Notes under the pieces: generated by a model
The model's database searches: none
What the model was told of the DNA's origin: nothing
What the model saw: the letters and a program-made list of their open reading frames with translations, nothing else
Position numbers and translations under genes: made by a program
Part shown: positions 1 to 8,066 of the stretch, in pieces
Layout of the letters: the number at the start of each line of letters is the position of its first letter
Position numbering within the stretch: position 1 is the first letter of the stretch
NCBI GenBank assembly: GCA_003343995.1
Contig: QAKE01000011.1
Coordinates: 133,132 to 197,131 of the forward strand
Source of the DNA: Bacillota bacterium
Lineage (GTDB): Bacteria; Bacillota; Clostridia; Christensenellales; Borkfalkiaceae
Reading direction: 5' to 3'
DNA length: 64,000 bases

Positions 1-633
1 TCCATCGAATACCGGCTGAGCGGCGAGGCAATCTTTCCCGCTGCCGTGCTGGATTGCCGCCAGGCCGTGCGGTTTGTGCGCCGCCATGCCGCCGACTATG
101 GCATCGACCCGGAACGCATCGGCGTGCTGGGCGGCTCGGCGGGCGGCAACCTGGCGGCGATGCTGGGCATGAACATTCCCGACGGCGCCTTCCCCGGTGA
201 AGAGGGGATGACCTTTGACGGGTCCTGCGCCGTGCGGTTTGCCATCGACCAGTTCGGGCCGATCGACTTCCGACATATGGACGATCAGGCCCGTGCCAAT
301 GGGGTGAGCTTTGCCGACCATGACGAAGCCGCATCCGCCGAGAGCAGTTATATGGGCGGCGCTCTGCCCACCTTGTCCGACGAATGGTTGGCCAAAGCCA
401 ACCCCACCACCTACATCAGCGAAGCCATGGCGCCGCTGCTGGTGCAGCACGGCTGCCTGGACCGTCTGGTGCCCTTTGCGCAGAGTGTGAACTTTGTCCA
501 TGCCATCTGCCAAAAGCTGGGCTACGGCCGGGTGGATTTTGTGCCGCTGCCCACCGCCGATCACGAGGACAAGCAGTACGGCGAAGACTGGAATCTGCAT
601 TATCTGGCCCAGTGGATCAAGGCCCATCTGTAA
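1..633 (+). CDS. Alpha/beta-hydrolase (acetyl-esterase/lipase-like), 5' truncated by window edge
   Basis: The reading frame is open from base 1, so the true start lies upstream; at least 210 residues are present. A GGSAGG nucleophile elbow (GxSxG type) is encoded near bases 130-147. HGCLDRLVPF (catalytic Asp region) and TADHED (catalytic His region) follow, in the order expected of the hormone-sensitive-lipase/BD-FAE-like esterase superfamily. The HGG oxyanion motif would be in the missing N-terminus. It lies 12 bp before ubiD and shares its direction, with an AAGGAGGG ribosome site between them, so it is probably in the ubiD-ubiX-lpdD operon. Inference: it may release a phenolic acid from an ester before decarboxylation. 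Substrate is not readable from sequence. Confidence 0.85.
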   Translation, partial: SIEYRLSGEAIFPAAVLDCRQAVRFVRRHAADYGIDPERIGVLGGSAGGNLAAMLGMNIPDGAFPGEEGMTFDGSCAVRFAIDQFGPIDFRHMDDQARANGVSFADHDEAASAESSYMGGALPTLSDEWLAKANPTTYISEAMAPLLVQHGCLDRLVPFAQSVNFVHAICQKLGYGRVDFVPLPTADHEDKQYGEDWNLHYLAQWIKAHL

Positions 634-645
634 GGAGGGAACAAG

Positions 646-2130
646 ATGGAACTGAATCATCGTACCGACATCCGGGATCTGCGCACGGCGCTGGCTGTGC
701 TGCGGGACACGCCGGGTCAGTTGATTGAAACCCATGTGGAGGTGGACCCGGCGGCGGAGCTGTCCGGCGTCTACCGCTATGTGGGCGCGGGCGGCACTGT
801 CATGCGGCCCACCACCGTGGATGGCCCCGCCATGCTCTTCCACAACGTCAAGGGTCACCCCGGCGCCAGCGTGGCCATCGGCGTGCTGGCCAGCCGGGCC
901 AGGGTGGCCAACCTCTTCGGCTGCCAAAAGGAGGAACTGGGCCATCTGGTGCAGCAGTGCGCTGCCCATCCCCTCCAGCCGGTGGTCATCGAAGCCCCCG
1001 GACTCTGCCAGCAGGTGGTCCACCGGGCCACCGACCCCGGTTTTGACCTGAACCGGCTGATTCCCGCCCCCACCAACACCCCGGTGGACGCCGGTCCCTA
1101 TATCACCCTGGGCATGTGCTACGCCACCCACCCGGATACCGGGCTTTCCGACGTGACCATCCACCGGATGTGCATCCAGGGCAAGGATGAACTGTCCATC
1201 TTCCTGCAGCCGGGCAGCCGCCACATCGGCGCCATGGCCGAGCGCGCCACCGAGCTGGGGCAGCCGCTGCCCATCTCGGTATCCATCGGCGTGGACCCGG
1301 CCATCGAGGTCACCGCCTGCTTTGAGCCGCCCACGACGCCGCTGGGCTTCAACGAACTGTCCATCGCCGGGGCGCTGCGGGGCCAGCCGGTGGAACTCTG
1401 CCGCTGCCTGACCGTCAAAGAAAACGCCATCGCCAACGCCGAGTATGTCATCGAAGGGGAGATCCTGCCCGGCAGCAACCATGTGGTGGAGGACCAGAAC
1501 TCCCACACCGGTTACGCCATGCCGGAATTCCCCGGCTACAACGGACCCGCCAGCCACGAGTGCTGGCTGCTGAAAGTCAAGGCCGTTACCCACCGGGTGA
1601 ACCCCATCATGCAGACCTGCATCGGACCGTCGGAGGAGCATGTCAACATGGCGGGCATCCCCACCGAAGCCTCCATCCTGGGCATGATCGACAAGGCCCT
1701 GCCCGGCAAGGTGCTGAACTGCTACGCCCACCGTTCCGGCGGGGGCAAGTACATGGCGGTGCTCCAGTGCAAAAAGACTGTCCATACCGACGAGGGCAAA
1801 CAGCGCCAGGCCGCGCTGCTGGCCTTCTCTGCCTTCCCGGAACTGAAACATGTGATCCTGGTGGACGAGGATGTGGACATCTTCGACACCAACGATGTGC
1901 TGTGGGCGATGAACACCCGGTTCCAGGGCGACCGGGACATCATCACCATCCCCGGCGTGCGATGCCATCCCCTGGACCCCAGCTCCAACCCGGCGTACAG
2001 CAGGTCCATCCGGGACATCGGCATCTCCTGCAAGACGATTTTTGACTGCACGGTCCCCTTCGCCCAGAAAGACCGGTTCCGCCGGGCACCTTTCCTGGAA
2101 CTGGACCCGGAGAAGTGGCTCCATGGATAA
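646..2130 (+). CDS. ubiD: UbiD-family prenylated-FMN-dependent (hydroxy)aryl acid decarboxylase
   Basis: 494 residues, the usual UbiD length. Motifs seen include HRMCIQGKDELSIF (family Arg and prFMN/metal region), CFEPPTTPLGFNE, and AEYVIEGEILPG followed by GYAMPEFPGYNGP, the region that carries the catalytic Glu in UbiD enzymes. The family performs reversible non-oxidative decarboxylation of aromatic or alpha,beta-unsaturated acids using prenylated FMN. It is directly followed by ubiX, which makes that cofactor, and by an lpdD-like gene. This matches phenolic acid (gallate/vanillate/4-hydroxybenzoate-type) decarboxylase operons better than a ubiquinone pathway, which is not expected in such an anaerobe. 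The exact substrate is unknown. Confidence 0.92.
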   Translation: MELNHRTDIRDLRTALAVLRDTPGQLIETHVEVDPAAELSGVYRYVGAGGTVMRPTTVDGPAMLFHNVKGHPGASVAIGVLASRARVANLFGCQKEELGHLVQQCAAHPLQPVVIEAPGLCQQVVHRATDPGFDLNRLIPAPTNTPVDAGPYITLGMCYATHPDTGLSDVTIHRMCIQGKDELSIFLQPGSRHIGAMAERATELGQPLPISVSIGVDPAIEVTACFEPPTTPLGFNELSIAGALRGQPVELCRCLTVKENAIANAEYVIEGEILPGSNHVVEDQNSHTGYAMPEFPGYNGPASHECWLLKVKAVTHRVNPIMQTCIGPSEEHVNMAGIPTEASILGMIDKALPGKVLNCYAHRSGGGKYMAVLQCKKTVHTDEGKQRQAALLAFSAFPELKHVILVDEDVDIFDTNDVLWAMNTRFQGDRDIITIPGVRCHPLDPSSNPAYSRSIRDIGISCKTIFDCTVPFAQKDRFRRAPFLELDPEKWLHG

Positions 2131-2701
2131 GACAAAACGACTGATCATCGGGATGAGCGGAGCTTCCGGTGCGCCGCTGACCCTGGCGGTGCTGGACCTG
2201 CTGCGCCGGTTCCATCCCGAAGTGGAAAGCCACCTGGTGGTGACCCGGGGCGGCGAGATGACCCTGCGGCAGGAATGCGGTATGACTGTGGAGGAACTGG
2301 CAGCCATGGCCGATGTGGTGCATGACAACCAAAACATCGGGGCCAGCATCGCCAGCGGGTCCTTCCGCACCCTGGGGATGGCGGTGGTGCCCTGCAGCAT
2401 GAAAACCGTGGCGGGCATCGTGTCGGGTTACAGCGACAACCTGCTGCTGCGGGCCGCCGACGTCTGCCTGAAAGAGCGCCGCACCCTGGTGCTGGCAGCA
2501 CGGGAAAGTCCTCTTTCCACCCTGCACCTGCACAATCTTTACGAGGCCAGCCGGTACGGCGCCGTCATCCTGCCGCCCATGCAGACCTACTATAACCATC
2601 CCGCTACCCCCGAGGAGATGGCCCGGTATACCGCGGTACGGATCCTGGGGCAATTCGGGCTGGATACCGATACCGTGGAATGGAGGGGGATGCCGGAATG
2701 A
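2123..2701 (+). CDS. ubiX: UbiX-family flavin prenyltransferase
   Basis: 192 residues from the ATG at 2123, which overlaps the last 8 bases of ubiD; this suggests translational coupling. Family motifs are GMSGASG (residues 10-16, FMN phosphate loop), VVPCSMKTVAGI, and ARESPLSTLHL, the Ser/Arg dimethylallyl-phosphate site. UbiX joins dimethylallyl phosphate to FMN to give prenyl-FMN, the cofactor UbiD needs. A longer upstream frame exists, but the ATG gives the normal N-terminus (a short polar lead, then LIIGMSG). Confidence in function is high. Confidence 0.94.
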   Translation: MDKTKRLIIGMSGASGAPLTLAVLDLLRRFHPEVESHLVVTRGGEMTLRQECGMTVEELAAMADVVHDNQNIGASIASGSFRTLGMAVVPCSMKTVAGIVSGYSDNLLLRAADVCLKERRTLVLAARESPLSTLHLHNLYEASRYGAVILPPMQTYYNHPATPEEMARYTAVRILGQFGLDTDTVEWRGMPE

Positions 2702-3054
2702 CCCCGGAATTTTGTGTGAGCTGTACCGTGCTGGATGCGCCCCTCACCGCCCGGGTACAGATGCTGGACGGCGGCGTACGGGCAGAGATTTACGGCGGAA
2801 CCCGGCCCCACATCGGTGCCGTGAGCATCGCCGGGCCGGAGGGAACTGTCACCACCACCGAATTCCCCACCCACCGGGACGGGGCGGTGTCGGGCCGGTG
2901 GGCCGAGGCAATGGCCGGGGCCGGGCTGCGCCCCGCCGTGGTTCTGGCGGGAATCCACTATGATAACCTGCCCCCCGACGGCATCCGCCAGGTGCTGGCT
3001 GCGTCCGACCATCTGCTAAAGGGGGTACTTGCGCGGCTGGCGGCAACGCCCTGA
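2698..3054 (+). CDS. LpdD-like small subunit (prenyl-FMN chaperone domain)
   Basis: 118 residues from an ATGA overlap with ubiX (2698-2701). It starts TPEFCVSCTVLDAPL and contains YGGTRPHIGAVSIAG and HYDNLPPDGI. The pattern of a short protein following ubiD and ubiX, with a conserved G(T)RPHIGAV segment, is what I associate with LpdD/BsdD/VdcD proteins of gallate and vanillate decarboxylase operons, proposed to help load or mature prenyl-FMN. Assignment rests on context plus motif memory. The start with overlap is preferred to the upstream in-frame ATG at 2680, which lies inside ubiX. Confidence 0.75.
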   Translation: MTPEFCVSCTVLDAPLTARVQMLDGGVRAEIYGGTRPHIGAVSIAGPEGTVTTTEFPTHRDGAVSGRWAEAMAGAGLRPAVVLAGIHYDNLPPDGIRQVLAASDHLLKGVLARLAATP

Positions 3055-3077
3055 TTTTTCCCGCATACAAATATACG

Positions 3078-3120
3078 ACCCGCCCCGGCAGGATTCTGCC
3101 GGGGCGGGTTCTTTTGCTTT
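3078..3120 (+). terminator. Rho-independent terminator of the ubiD operon
   Basis: A perfect 14-bp stem (3078-3091 with 3096-3109) has a 4-base GATT loop and is followed by TCTTTTGCTTTTT. It lies 24 bp after the lpdD-like stop and closes the esterase-ubiD-ubiX-lpdD unit. Confidence 0.92.
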
Positions 3121-3238
3121 TTGTCAGGAGGCGGGGCTTGCGGTTGCACAACGGGGAGCGGGCCGCGCCTCCGGCTTTGACGTGCCCATATAAAAGGCCC
3201 GGGGGGCCTTGTTTGATCGGTATATCCTCCCTGTGGAT

Positions 3239-4120
3239 TCAGGAATGGTCATCCTGAATAAAGTCAAAAAACTGCTGGCAGATCGTGGACGGTTCAAAAT
3301 TTTTGCTCCGGGCGGCAAAAATGTCACAATGGACGGGAGGCTCCAAATCCAGCACTTTCACATGAAGATTCCCGGCCAATGTGTTGGACAGGCCGGCGGC
3401 AGCCAGGGAAACATCGTTCCCCCCGTTGATAATGGAATCCTCCCAGTTCCCGTGGTTGGCAGAGCGTTTGGGCATAAATCCTTCACAGGCAAACAAACGG
3501 GTATAGAACTGGTTCATCAGGCTGTTTTGGTTGAAGCGGAAATAGAAGGCATCGTTTTCAAAATCCGACAAATGCACGCTTTGCTGTTGCGCCAGCGGAT
3601 GATCCGCCGGTACCACCGCATGGATCAAATCCTCCCGGAATGGGTAGGCCACATACTTTTGAGACAGATCGGTAATATTTCTTACAAAGGCAATATCCAC
3701 CAGACCTGTATCCAAAGATTTCAGAAGCATATCGGTAGAACCTACGCGCACATCCAGGACCACCGCGGGATTTTCCTTTTTGAAATTGGCCAGCAATGTT
3801 GTGATTCCGTAAAAGGAGGGAAAATCCACCGTGCCAACAGAAATATGCGAGGATGCTTTGAGACGCAGGTGGGAGACCGTTTGACGAAACTGCCGCTCTC
3901 CCTTTACCACTTCTCTCGCATAGGGAAGGAGTGCCTCCCCATAGGGGGTGATGGAGACTTTCTGGGTGGTTCTTTGAAACAAAGGCGCACCGTATTCCTT
4001 CTCCATTTGGGCAATGTGACGAGACAGCGTTCCCTGGCTGATCTCCAACTCCCGGGCAGCCAGCGAAAAATTTTCTTTTTCTGCCAAAACCAGAAATTCT
4101 TCAAAAAAAGATGTGTTCAA
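3239..4120 (-). CDS. LysR-family transcriptional regulator (first of tandem pair)
   Basis: 293 residues from a proposed TTG start at 4120-4118, preceded by GGAGGG at 5-base spacing. This places the normal LysR N-terminus (NTSFFEEFLVLAEKENFSL) at residue 2. The N-terminal winged HTH (AARELEISQGTLSRHI) is followed by a LysR substrate-binding domain. The frame stays open to an ATG at 4183, but that would add 21 residues inside the upstream LysR gene. It overlaps the stop of the upstream regulator by 20 bp, so the two are co-translated. Likely controls the adjacent transporter/hydrolase operon or the ubiD operon; the effector is unknown. Confidence 0.88.
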   Translation of the reverse strand: MNTSFFEEFLVLAEKENFSLAARELEISQGTLSRHIAQMEKEYGAPLFQRTTQKVSITPYGEALLPYAREVVKGERQFRQTVSHLRLKASSHISVGTVDFPSFYGITTLLANFKKENPAVVLDVRVGSTDMLLKSLDTGLVDIAFVRNITDLSQKYVAYPFREDLIHAVVPADHPLAQQQSVHLSDFENDAFYFRFNQNSLMNQFYTRLFACEGFMPKRSANHGNWEDSIINGGNDVSLAAAGLSNTLAGNLHVKVLDLEPPVHCDIFAARSKNFEPSTICQQFFDFIQDDHS

Positions 4121-5054
4121 TTTTGCCCTCCGGTCCCATGAAGGGAATGTCCTGGCTATGGTTCTGATGGATGTCCATAGCACACTGAAGAAAGGTCTTG
4201 GCCACCTTGGAAAGAGAATGATCCGAGCGATAGTAGAGATTCAGATAAATCAGAGGAGAGGGATCGATTTCCGCGGTGGATACATTGTAAGGCCGGATGC
4301 TGAGAATGTCACTGCTGGGGACCAGAGATACGCCGACCCCGTCTGACACCAGTTCCCCCAGATTGGATGTCCCATGAATGGTGAAATCAACCCAGGGTTC
4401 GAACCCCTCCTGGCGGCAAAGCCGCATACAAAATTTGTGCAGAAAGGTTTCCTCCGGATAAAACAAAAAGGGATCGCCACCCAATTGACGAAGTTTCAGC
4501 TGTTCCTGGCCGGCCAGAGGATGCCTCTGCGGCAGCACTGCCAGAAGATGATCCGAAGCCCAAGGATAGCAGCTGTATTCCTGACTGTCAGACTTGTCTG
4601 CCAGCCCAAATACCAGTTCGTACCCCTGTTCAAACAGCTGGCCCGGCGTGTAATCCCGACTGTATTCTCCGGGAGAAATATGATATTGGGGATAGCGGTT
4701 CACAAAATGGTCAGACAGCATATTCACCATGTGGTCACAGTTGAGACTTCGCACAACGGCAACACGCACCGTGCTGGCGGCACGGGCATTGTATTCCTCG
4801 CGTGCCTGCTGAAACTGGTCGTTGAGGGCCACAAATTTCTGGGCGTATTCCAGAAAAAGCTGGCCAAATTCGGTAAGAACCAGCTGCCGTCCTTCTTTGC
4901 GGAACAAAGGGTGCCCCAGATCATCCTCCAGGGATTTTATGTGTTTATGAAGGTTGGATTCTGAGAGAAACAGTTCTTCCGAGGCATACAGATAGTTCCC
5001 CACACGGTACAGTACAAGGAATTCCCGGAGATATTTTACCATAAATTGATTCAT
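4101..5054 (-). CDS. LysR-family transcriptional regulator (second of tandem pair)
   Basis: 317 residues. The N-terminal HTH is seen in YASEELFLSESNLHKHIKSL, followed by LEDDLGHPLFRK, then a periplasmic-binding-fold effector domain. The protein diverges from its neighbour in the effector domain, so this is not a recent duplication. The gene is divergent from the solute-binding-protein operon that starts at 5334, the classical LysR arrangement. The intervening 279 bp hold two inverted repeats of LysR-operator type (see separate entries). Confidence 0.9.
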   Translation of the reverse strand: MNQFMVKYLREFLVLYRVGNYLYASEELFLSESNLHKHIKSLEDDLGHPLFRKEGRQLVLTEFGQLFLEYAQKFVALNDQFQQAREEYNARAASTVRVAVVRSLNCDHMVNMLSDHFVNRYPQYHISPGEYSRDYTPGQLFEQGYELVFGLADKSDSQEYSCYPWASDHLLAVLPQRHPLAGQEQLKLRQLGGDPFLFYPEETFLHKFCMRLCRQEGFEPWVDFTIHGTSNLGELVSDGVGVSLVPSSDILSIRPYNVSTAEIDPSPLIYLNLYYRSDHSLSKVAKTFLQCAMDIHQNHSQDIPFMGPEGKIEHIFF

Positions 5055-5067
5055 AGACCTGTTCTCA

Positions 5068-5090
5068 CTTTATGAAGATTCTGCATAAAG
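5068..5090. promoter_or_regulatory. Putative LysR operator 1 in the divergent region
   Basis: A perfect inverted repeat CTTTATG-N9-CATAAAG lies 14 bp upstream of the LysR start at 5054. It contains a T-N11-A core, the family pattern for LysR recognition sites. Position near the LysR start suggests autoregulation. Assigning it to either of the two regulators is inference. Confidence 0.6.
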
Positions 5091-5195
5091 TATCGTACCA
5101 TGAGAGGATTCTTTTCTCAAACGTACAAATTGCACAAACATTTTGCATAATAATCATAATTTATAAACAAAAAGACACCGAAAAGGTCGAAATCC

Positions 5196-5224
5196 TTGGA
5201 TTCTATTCGGAAATCGAATAAATC
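5196..5224 (+). promoter_or_regulatory. Putative promoter of the transporter operon with embedded LysR-type palindrome
   Basis: TTGGAT (5196-5201) and TAAATC (5219-5224) are separated by 17 bp. Between them lies the inverted repeat TATTCG-gaaat-CGAATA (5204-5220), which also fits a T-N11-A operator. An activator or repressor bound here would touch polymerase directly. The transcript would have a leader of about 100 bases before the ATG at 5334. Hexamers are weak, as expected for an activated promoter. Confidence 0.5.
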
Positions 5225-5333
5225 TCACTGCTTTTTGAATTGATACGGAAGGGTTTTTCCTGTACTGTGAGATTCAGAAAGAGTACATCCCGGATGTGTA
5301 CCAAAAACAAACGAATAAAAAAGGAGCAGGCAT

Positions 5334-7016
5334 ATGAAACAGAGAATTTTAGCGACCGTTCTTGCCTCCGCTATGGTGTTGAGTATGGCAGCCTGTGGAG
5401 GTTCCCCCCAGAAGGAACAATCCACAGAAAGCGAAGCCTCAACCCCGGACAGTGCAGAGGTTTCCGCCACAGCGGTTGATTTGCAAGACGAAACAAATAT
5501 TGACAACACGGTGCAGCGGGACAGCATTACCATCGCCTGGCAGGCGGCAACCACGCTGGCTCCCTGGGGTACGAACAACGATATTCCCGGCAATTATGAA
5601 GTGTATGAAATGTTGTACGAATGCACTTCTTCCGGAGAGCGGTATGGCGTACTGGCAGACGAAAGCAAGGGCAGCTATCAGCCCGGCTGTGACCATGAAG
5701 ACGGAACCGGCGTTTATACCGTTTACATCTATGACTACATAAAGGATCACGCCGGCAACAGCGTCACCGCCAGCGACGTGGCCTTCAGCTACAATCACCA
5801 GTTCAACAATGAGACCACTTCCGGCTGGGACGATTTTGTGGAGGCCACAGCGGTTGATGATACCACCGTACAGTTTACTTTCACCAAAGAGCAGAGCAAC
5901 CTTGGTTGGTTCGACAACTTCTTCTGCCGCTGCTTTATTGTGGACGAGGATTCTTACAACGCCAGCAGCTCCGGTCTGGAAGCAGATATGTGCGGCACAG
6001 GTCCTTACAAGTTTGTAAGCTACACCTCCGGCTCCAGCCTGACCATCGAAAAGAACGAGGACTACTGGCAGACCGATGAAAGCCTGCGCCATCAGCAGCA
6101 GCAAGCCAATGTGGGCACCATCACCTACCAGTTTATAACGGAGAACGCGCAGCGAGAGAACGGCGTAGTTACCGGTTCGCTGGACATGGTGCAGGATATG
6201 GCCTACGAAAACGCCTGCGAATTTATGGCCGGCGGTCAGTACGAAAACATGGTGCAGGTATATCCTTACACCCAGAAATTTATCTATTATCTGGATGCCA
6301 ACTGTAGCGAGGAGTCTTTGTGTTCCGATCCCAATCTGCGCAAAGCAATCTTCTATGCCATCGATCAGGACGGCCTTATTACCGCGCTGGGCGGCGCATA
6401 CACCCGCCTGTATGCCTACGCCAATGACTACTATTCTGATTACTCGATGGTGGACTGGGCAGGCATTGACACCTACAATTCCAAAACTTCCGTAGACCCC
6501 CAGGTGGTGCAGCAGTATCTGGATGCTTCCAATTATAACGGCGAGACCCTGACCCTCCTGATTGTGAGCACCTACGCTGATACCGGCACGATTATTGCCG
6601 CCCAGCTGGCTGCCTTTGGCATCAATGTGGAACTGCTGCAGGTAGACAACGCCACGGCGAATTCCACGCAGGCGGACCCCACTGCCTGGGACCTGACCTT
6701 CAATATGATGGCAGGGGACTACAACGTACAGGCATGGCTGCATGATTTTTCCTATGCCAATACCGCCGAAGGCAACCACACATCCACCTTTGTGACCAAT
6801 GATGAATGGAATGATCTGCTGAATCTGTGCAATACCGAGGACGGACATACTGCGGAGAATATGCAGGCCTGGTGGGAGATGGCGGCAGAAAATGCCTATT
6901 GCATGGGCGTTTACGCCGGAAACAACTACCACATTGTACCCAACGATTGTGTTTATGTACAGCTGGGCGATAAGCTCACATTCCTGCCGGGCGCCTGTTG
7001 CTTTACCGAACAGTAA
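5334..7016 (+). CDS. ABC transporter family-5 solute-binding lipoprotein (peptide/opine/nickel type)
   Basis: 560 residues. A type II signal peptide ends in LSMAAC, with the lipidated Cys at residue 21. The mature protein has a low-complexity linker, then a DppA/OppA-like SBP_bac_5 fold: ITIAWQAATTLAPWG near the start, then VTASDVAFSYNHQF and DMCGTGPYKFVSYTSG, all family hallmarks. It captures the substrate outside the membrane for the two permeases and two ATPases downstream. The family binds peptides but also many other solutes. The hydrolases in the same operon suggest something other than plain dipeptides. Confidence 0.93.
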   Translation: MKQRILATVLASAMVLSMAACGGSPQKEQSTESEASTPDSAEVSATAVDLQDETNIDNTVQRDSITIAWQAATTLAPWGTNNDIPGNYEVYEMLYECTSSGERYGVLADESKGSYQPGCDHEDGTGVYTVYIYDYIKDHAGNSVTASDVAFSYNHQFNNETTSGWDDFVEATAVDDTTVQFTFTKEQSNLGWFDNFFCRCFIVDEDSYNASSSGLEADMCGTGPYKFVSYTSGSSLTIEKNEDYWQTDESLRHQQQQANVGTITYQFITENAQRENGVVTGSLDMVQDMAYENACEFMAGGQYENMVQVYPYTQKFIYYLDANCSEESLCSDPNLRKAIFYAIDQDGLITALGGAYTRLYAYANDYYSDYSMVDWAGIDTYNSKTSVDPQVVQQYLDASNYNGETLTLLIVSTYADTGTIIAAQLAAFGINVELLQVDNATANSTQADPTAWDLTFNMMAGDYNVQAWLHDFSYANTAEGNHTSTFVTNDEWNDLLNLCNTEDGHTAENMQAWWEMAAENAYCMGVYAGNNYHIVPNDCVYVQLGDKLTFLPGACCFTEQ

Positions 7017-7038
7017 CAGAGACATTCCAAAATGTTTT

Positions 7039-7073
7039 CAGCGCCGTCCGCAGACCGCGGCCGGCGCTGTTTT
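7039..7073 (+). terminator. Attenuating hairpin between binding protein and permease genes
   Basis: CAGCGCCG (7039-7046) pairs with CGGCGCTG (7062-7069) and is followed by TTTT. The site is inside the operon, 23 bp after the binding-protein stop. Partial termination here would leave the binding protein in excess over the membrane parts, a common feature of ABC import operons. Confidence 0.6.
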
Positions 7074-7097
7074 ATGCAGAAGAGGTGATCCGATTTT

Positions 7098-8066
7098 ATG
7101 TGGAGATACATCGTCAAGCGTATTCTCTGGCTGGTCATTATCCTGTTGTGTGTGGCAATCGTTATCTTTGGCATCCTTTGGGTGGTGCCGGGGAACCCCG
7201 CCCAGATCGTACTGGGCGCCGGTGCAACCCAGGCGGATATCGACCGGCAGATGGCGATTATGGGGTTGGACCGACCGTTTCTGGTTCAGCTTACCGAATA
7301 TTTAAGCGACGTTTTCCTTCATTTTGATTTTGGCGAATCTTATATCTATGGCACCCCGGTCATCGAAGAATTTGCCGCCAGACTTCCCCGCACGCTGGGG
7401 TTGGGGCTTATTTCCATGCTGCTGAATGTGGTTATCGGGATTCCGCTGGGGATCAATGCGGCCATCCACCGGAACTCTTTTCAGGACCAGGGCCTTCTGA
7501 TCGCCGCCATGATTTTTATTTCGGTGCCGCAGTTCTTTCTGGCTTTGTTGATGGTATCCCTGTTCTCGGTCAAACTGGGGTGGCTGCCTCCTTACGGCAT
7601 TGGCGGTTGGCAATACTGGATTCTGCCGGTGCTGGCCAACTCCCTGTCCGGTATCGCCATGAATGCGCGGCAGACCCGCTCGGCGGTACTGGAGACCATT
7701 CGCTCCGACTTTGTCACCACCGCACGGGCCAAAGGCTTGCCTGAATGGGCAGTGATCTATAAACACATGCTGCCCAACGCTCTCATTCCGGTGGTCAACG
7801 CTTTGGGAATGCAGCTGGCTGCCGTGGTGGGCGGTACGGTTGTCATTGAACAGGTGTTCTCTTTTCCTGGCATCGGTGAATATCTCCTCACCGGCATGTC
7901 CAGTCGGGATTATCCCGTTATCCGAGGGTCGGTGCTGATCCTGGCTATCTTTTCAGCCGTGATTACCCTGCTGGTAGATTTGTTCTACGGATATCTGGAT
8001 CCCCGTATTAAAGCCCAGTACATCAACTATGCGGCGAAAAAGAAGGTGAAGAAAAATGAAAGTTGA
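7098..8066 (+). CDS. Dpp/Opp-type ABC transporter permease (DppB-like)
   Basis: 322 residues. There is one N-terminal transmembrane helix (about residues 9-30), a periplasmic segment, then five more helices. The BPD_transp_1 EAA-loop is seen as TARAKGLPEWAVIYKHMLPNALIPV. The QIVLGAGATQADIDRQMAIMGLD segment after helix 1 is typical of DppB/OppB. An AGAGGTGATC ribosome site precedes the ATG. It forms the heterodimeric channel with the next gene, whose start overlaps its stop by 11 bp. Confidence 0.93.
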   Translation: MWRYIVKRILWLVIILLCVAIVIFGILWVVPGNPAQIVLGAGATQADIDRQMAIMGLDRPFLVQLTEYLSDVFLHFDFGESYIYGTPVIEEFAARLPRTLGLGLISMLLNVVIGIPLGINAAIHRNSFQDQGLLIAAMIFISVPQFFLALLMVSLFSVKLGWLPPYGIGGWQYWILPVLANSLSGIAMNARQTRSAVLETIRSDFVTTARAKGLPEWAVIYKHMLPNALIPVVNALGMQLAAVVGGTVVIEQVFSFPGIGEYLLTGMSSRDYPVIRGSVLILAIFSAVITLLVDLFYGYLDPRIKAQYINYAAKKKVKKNES

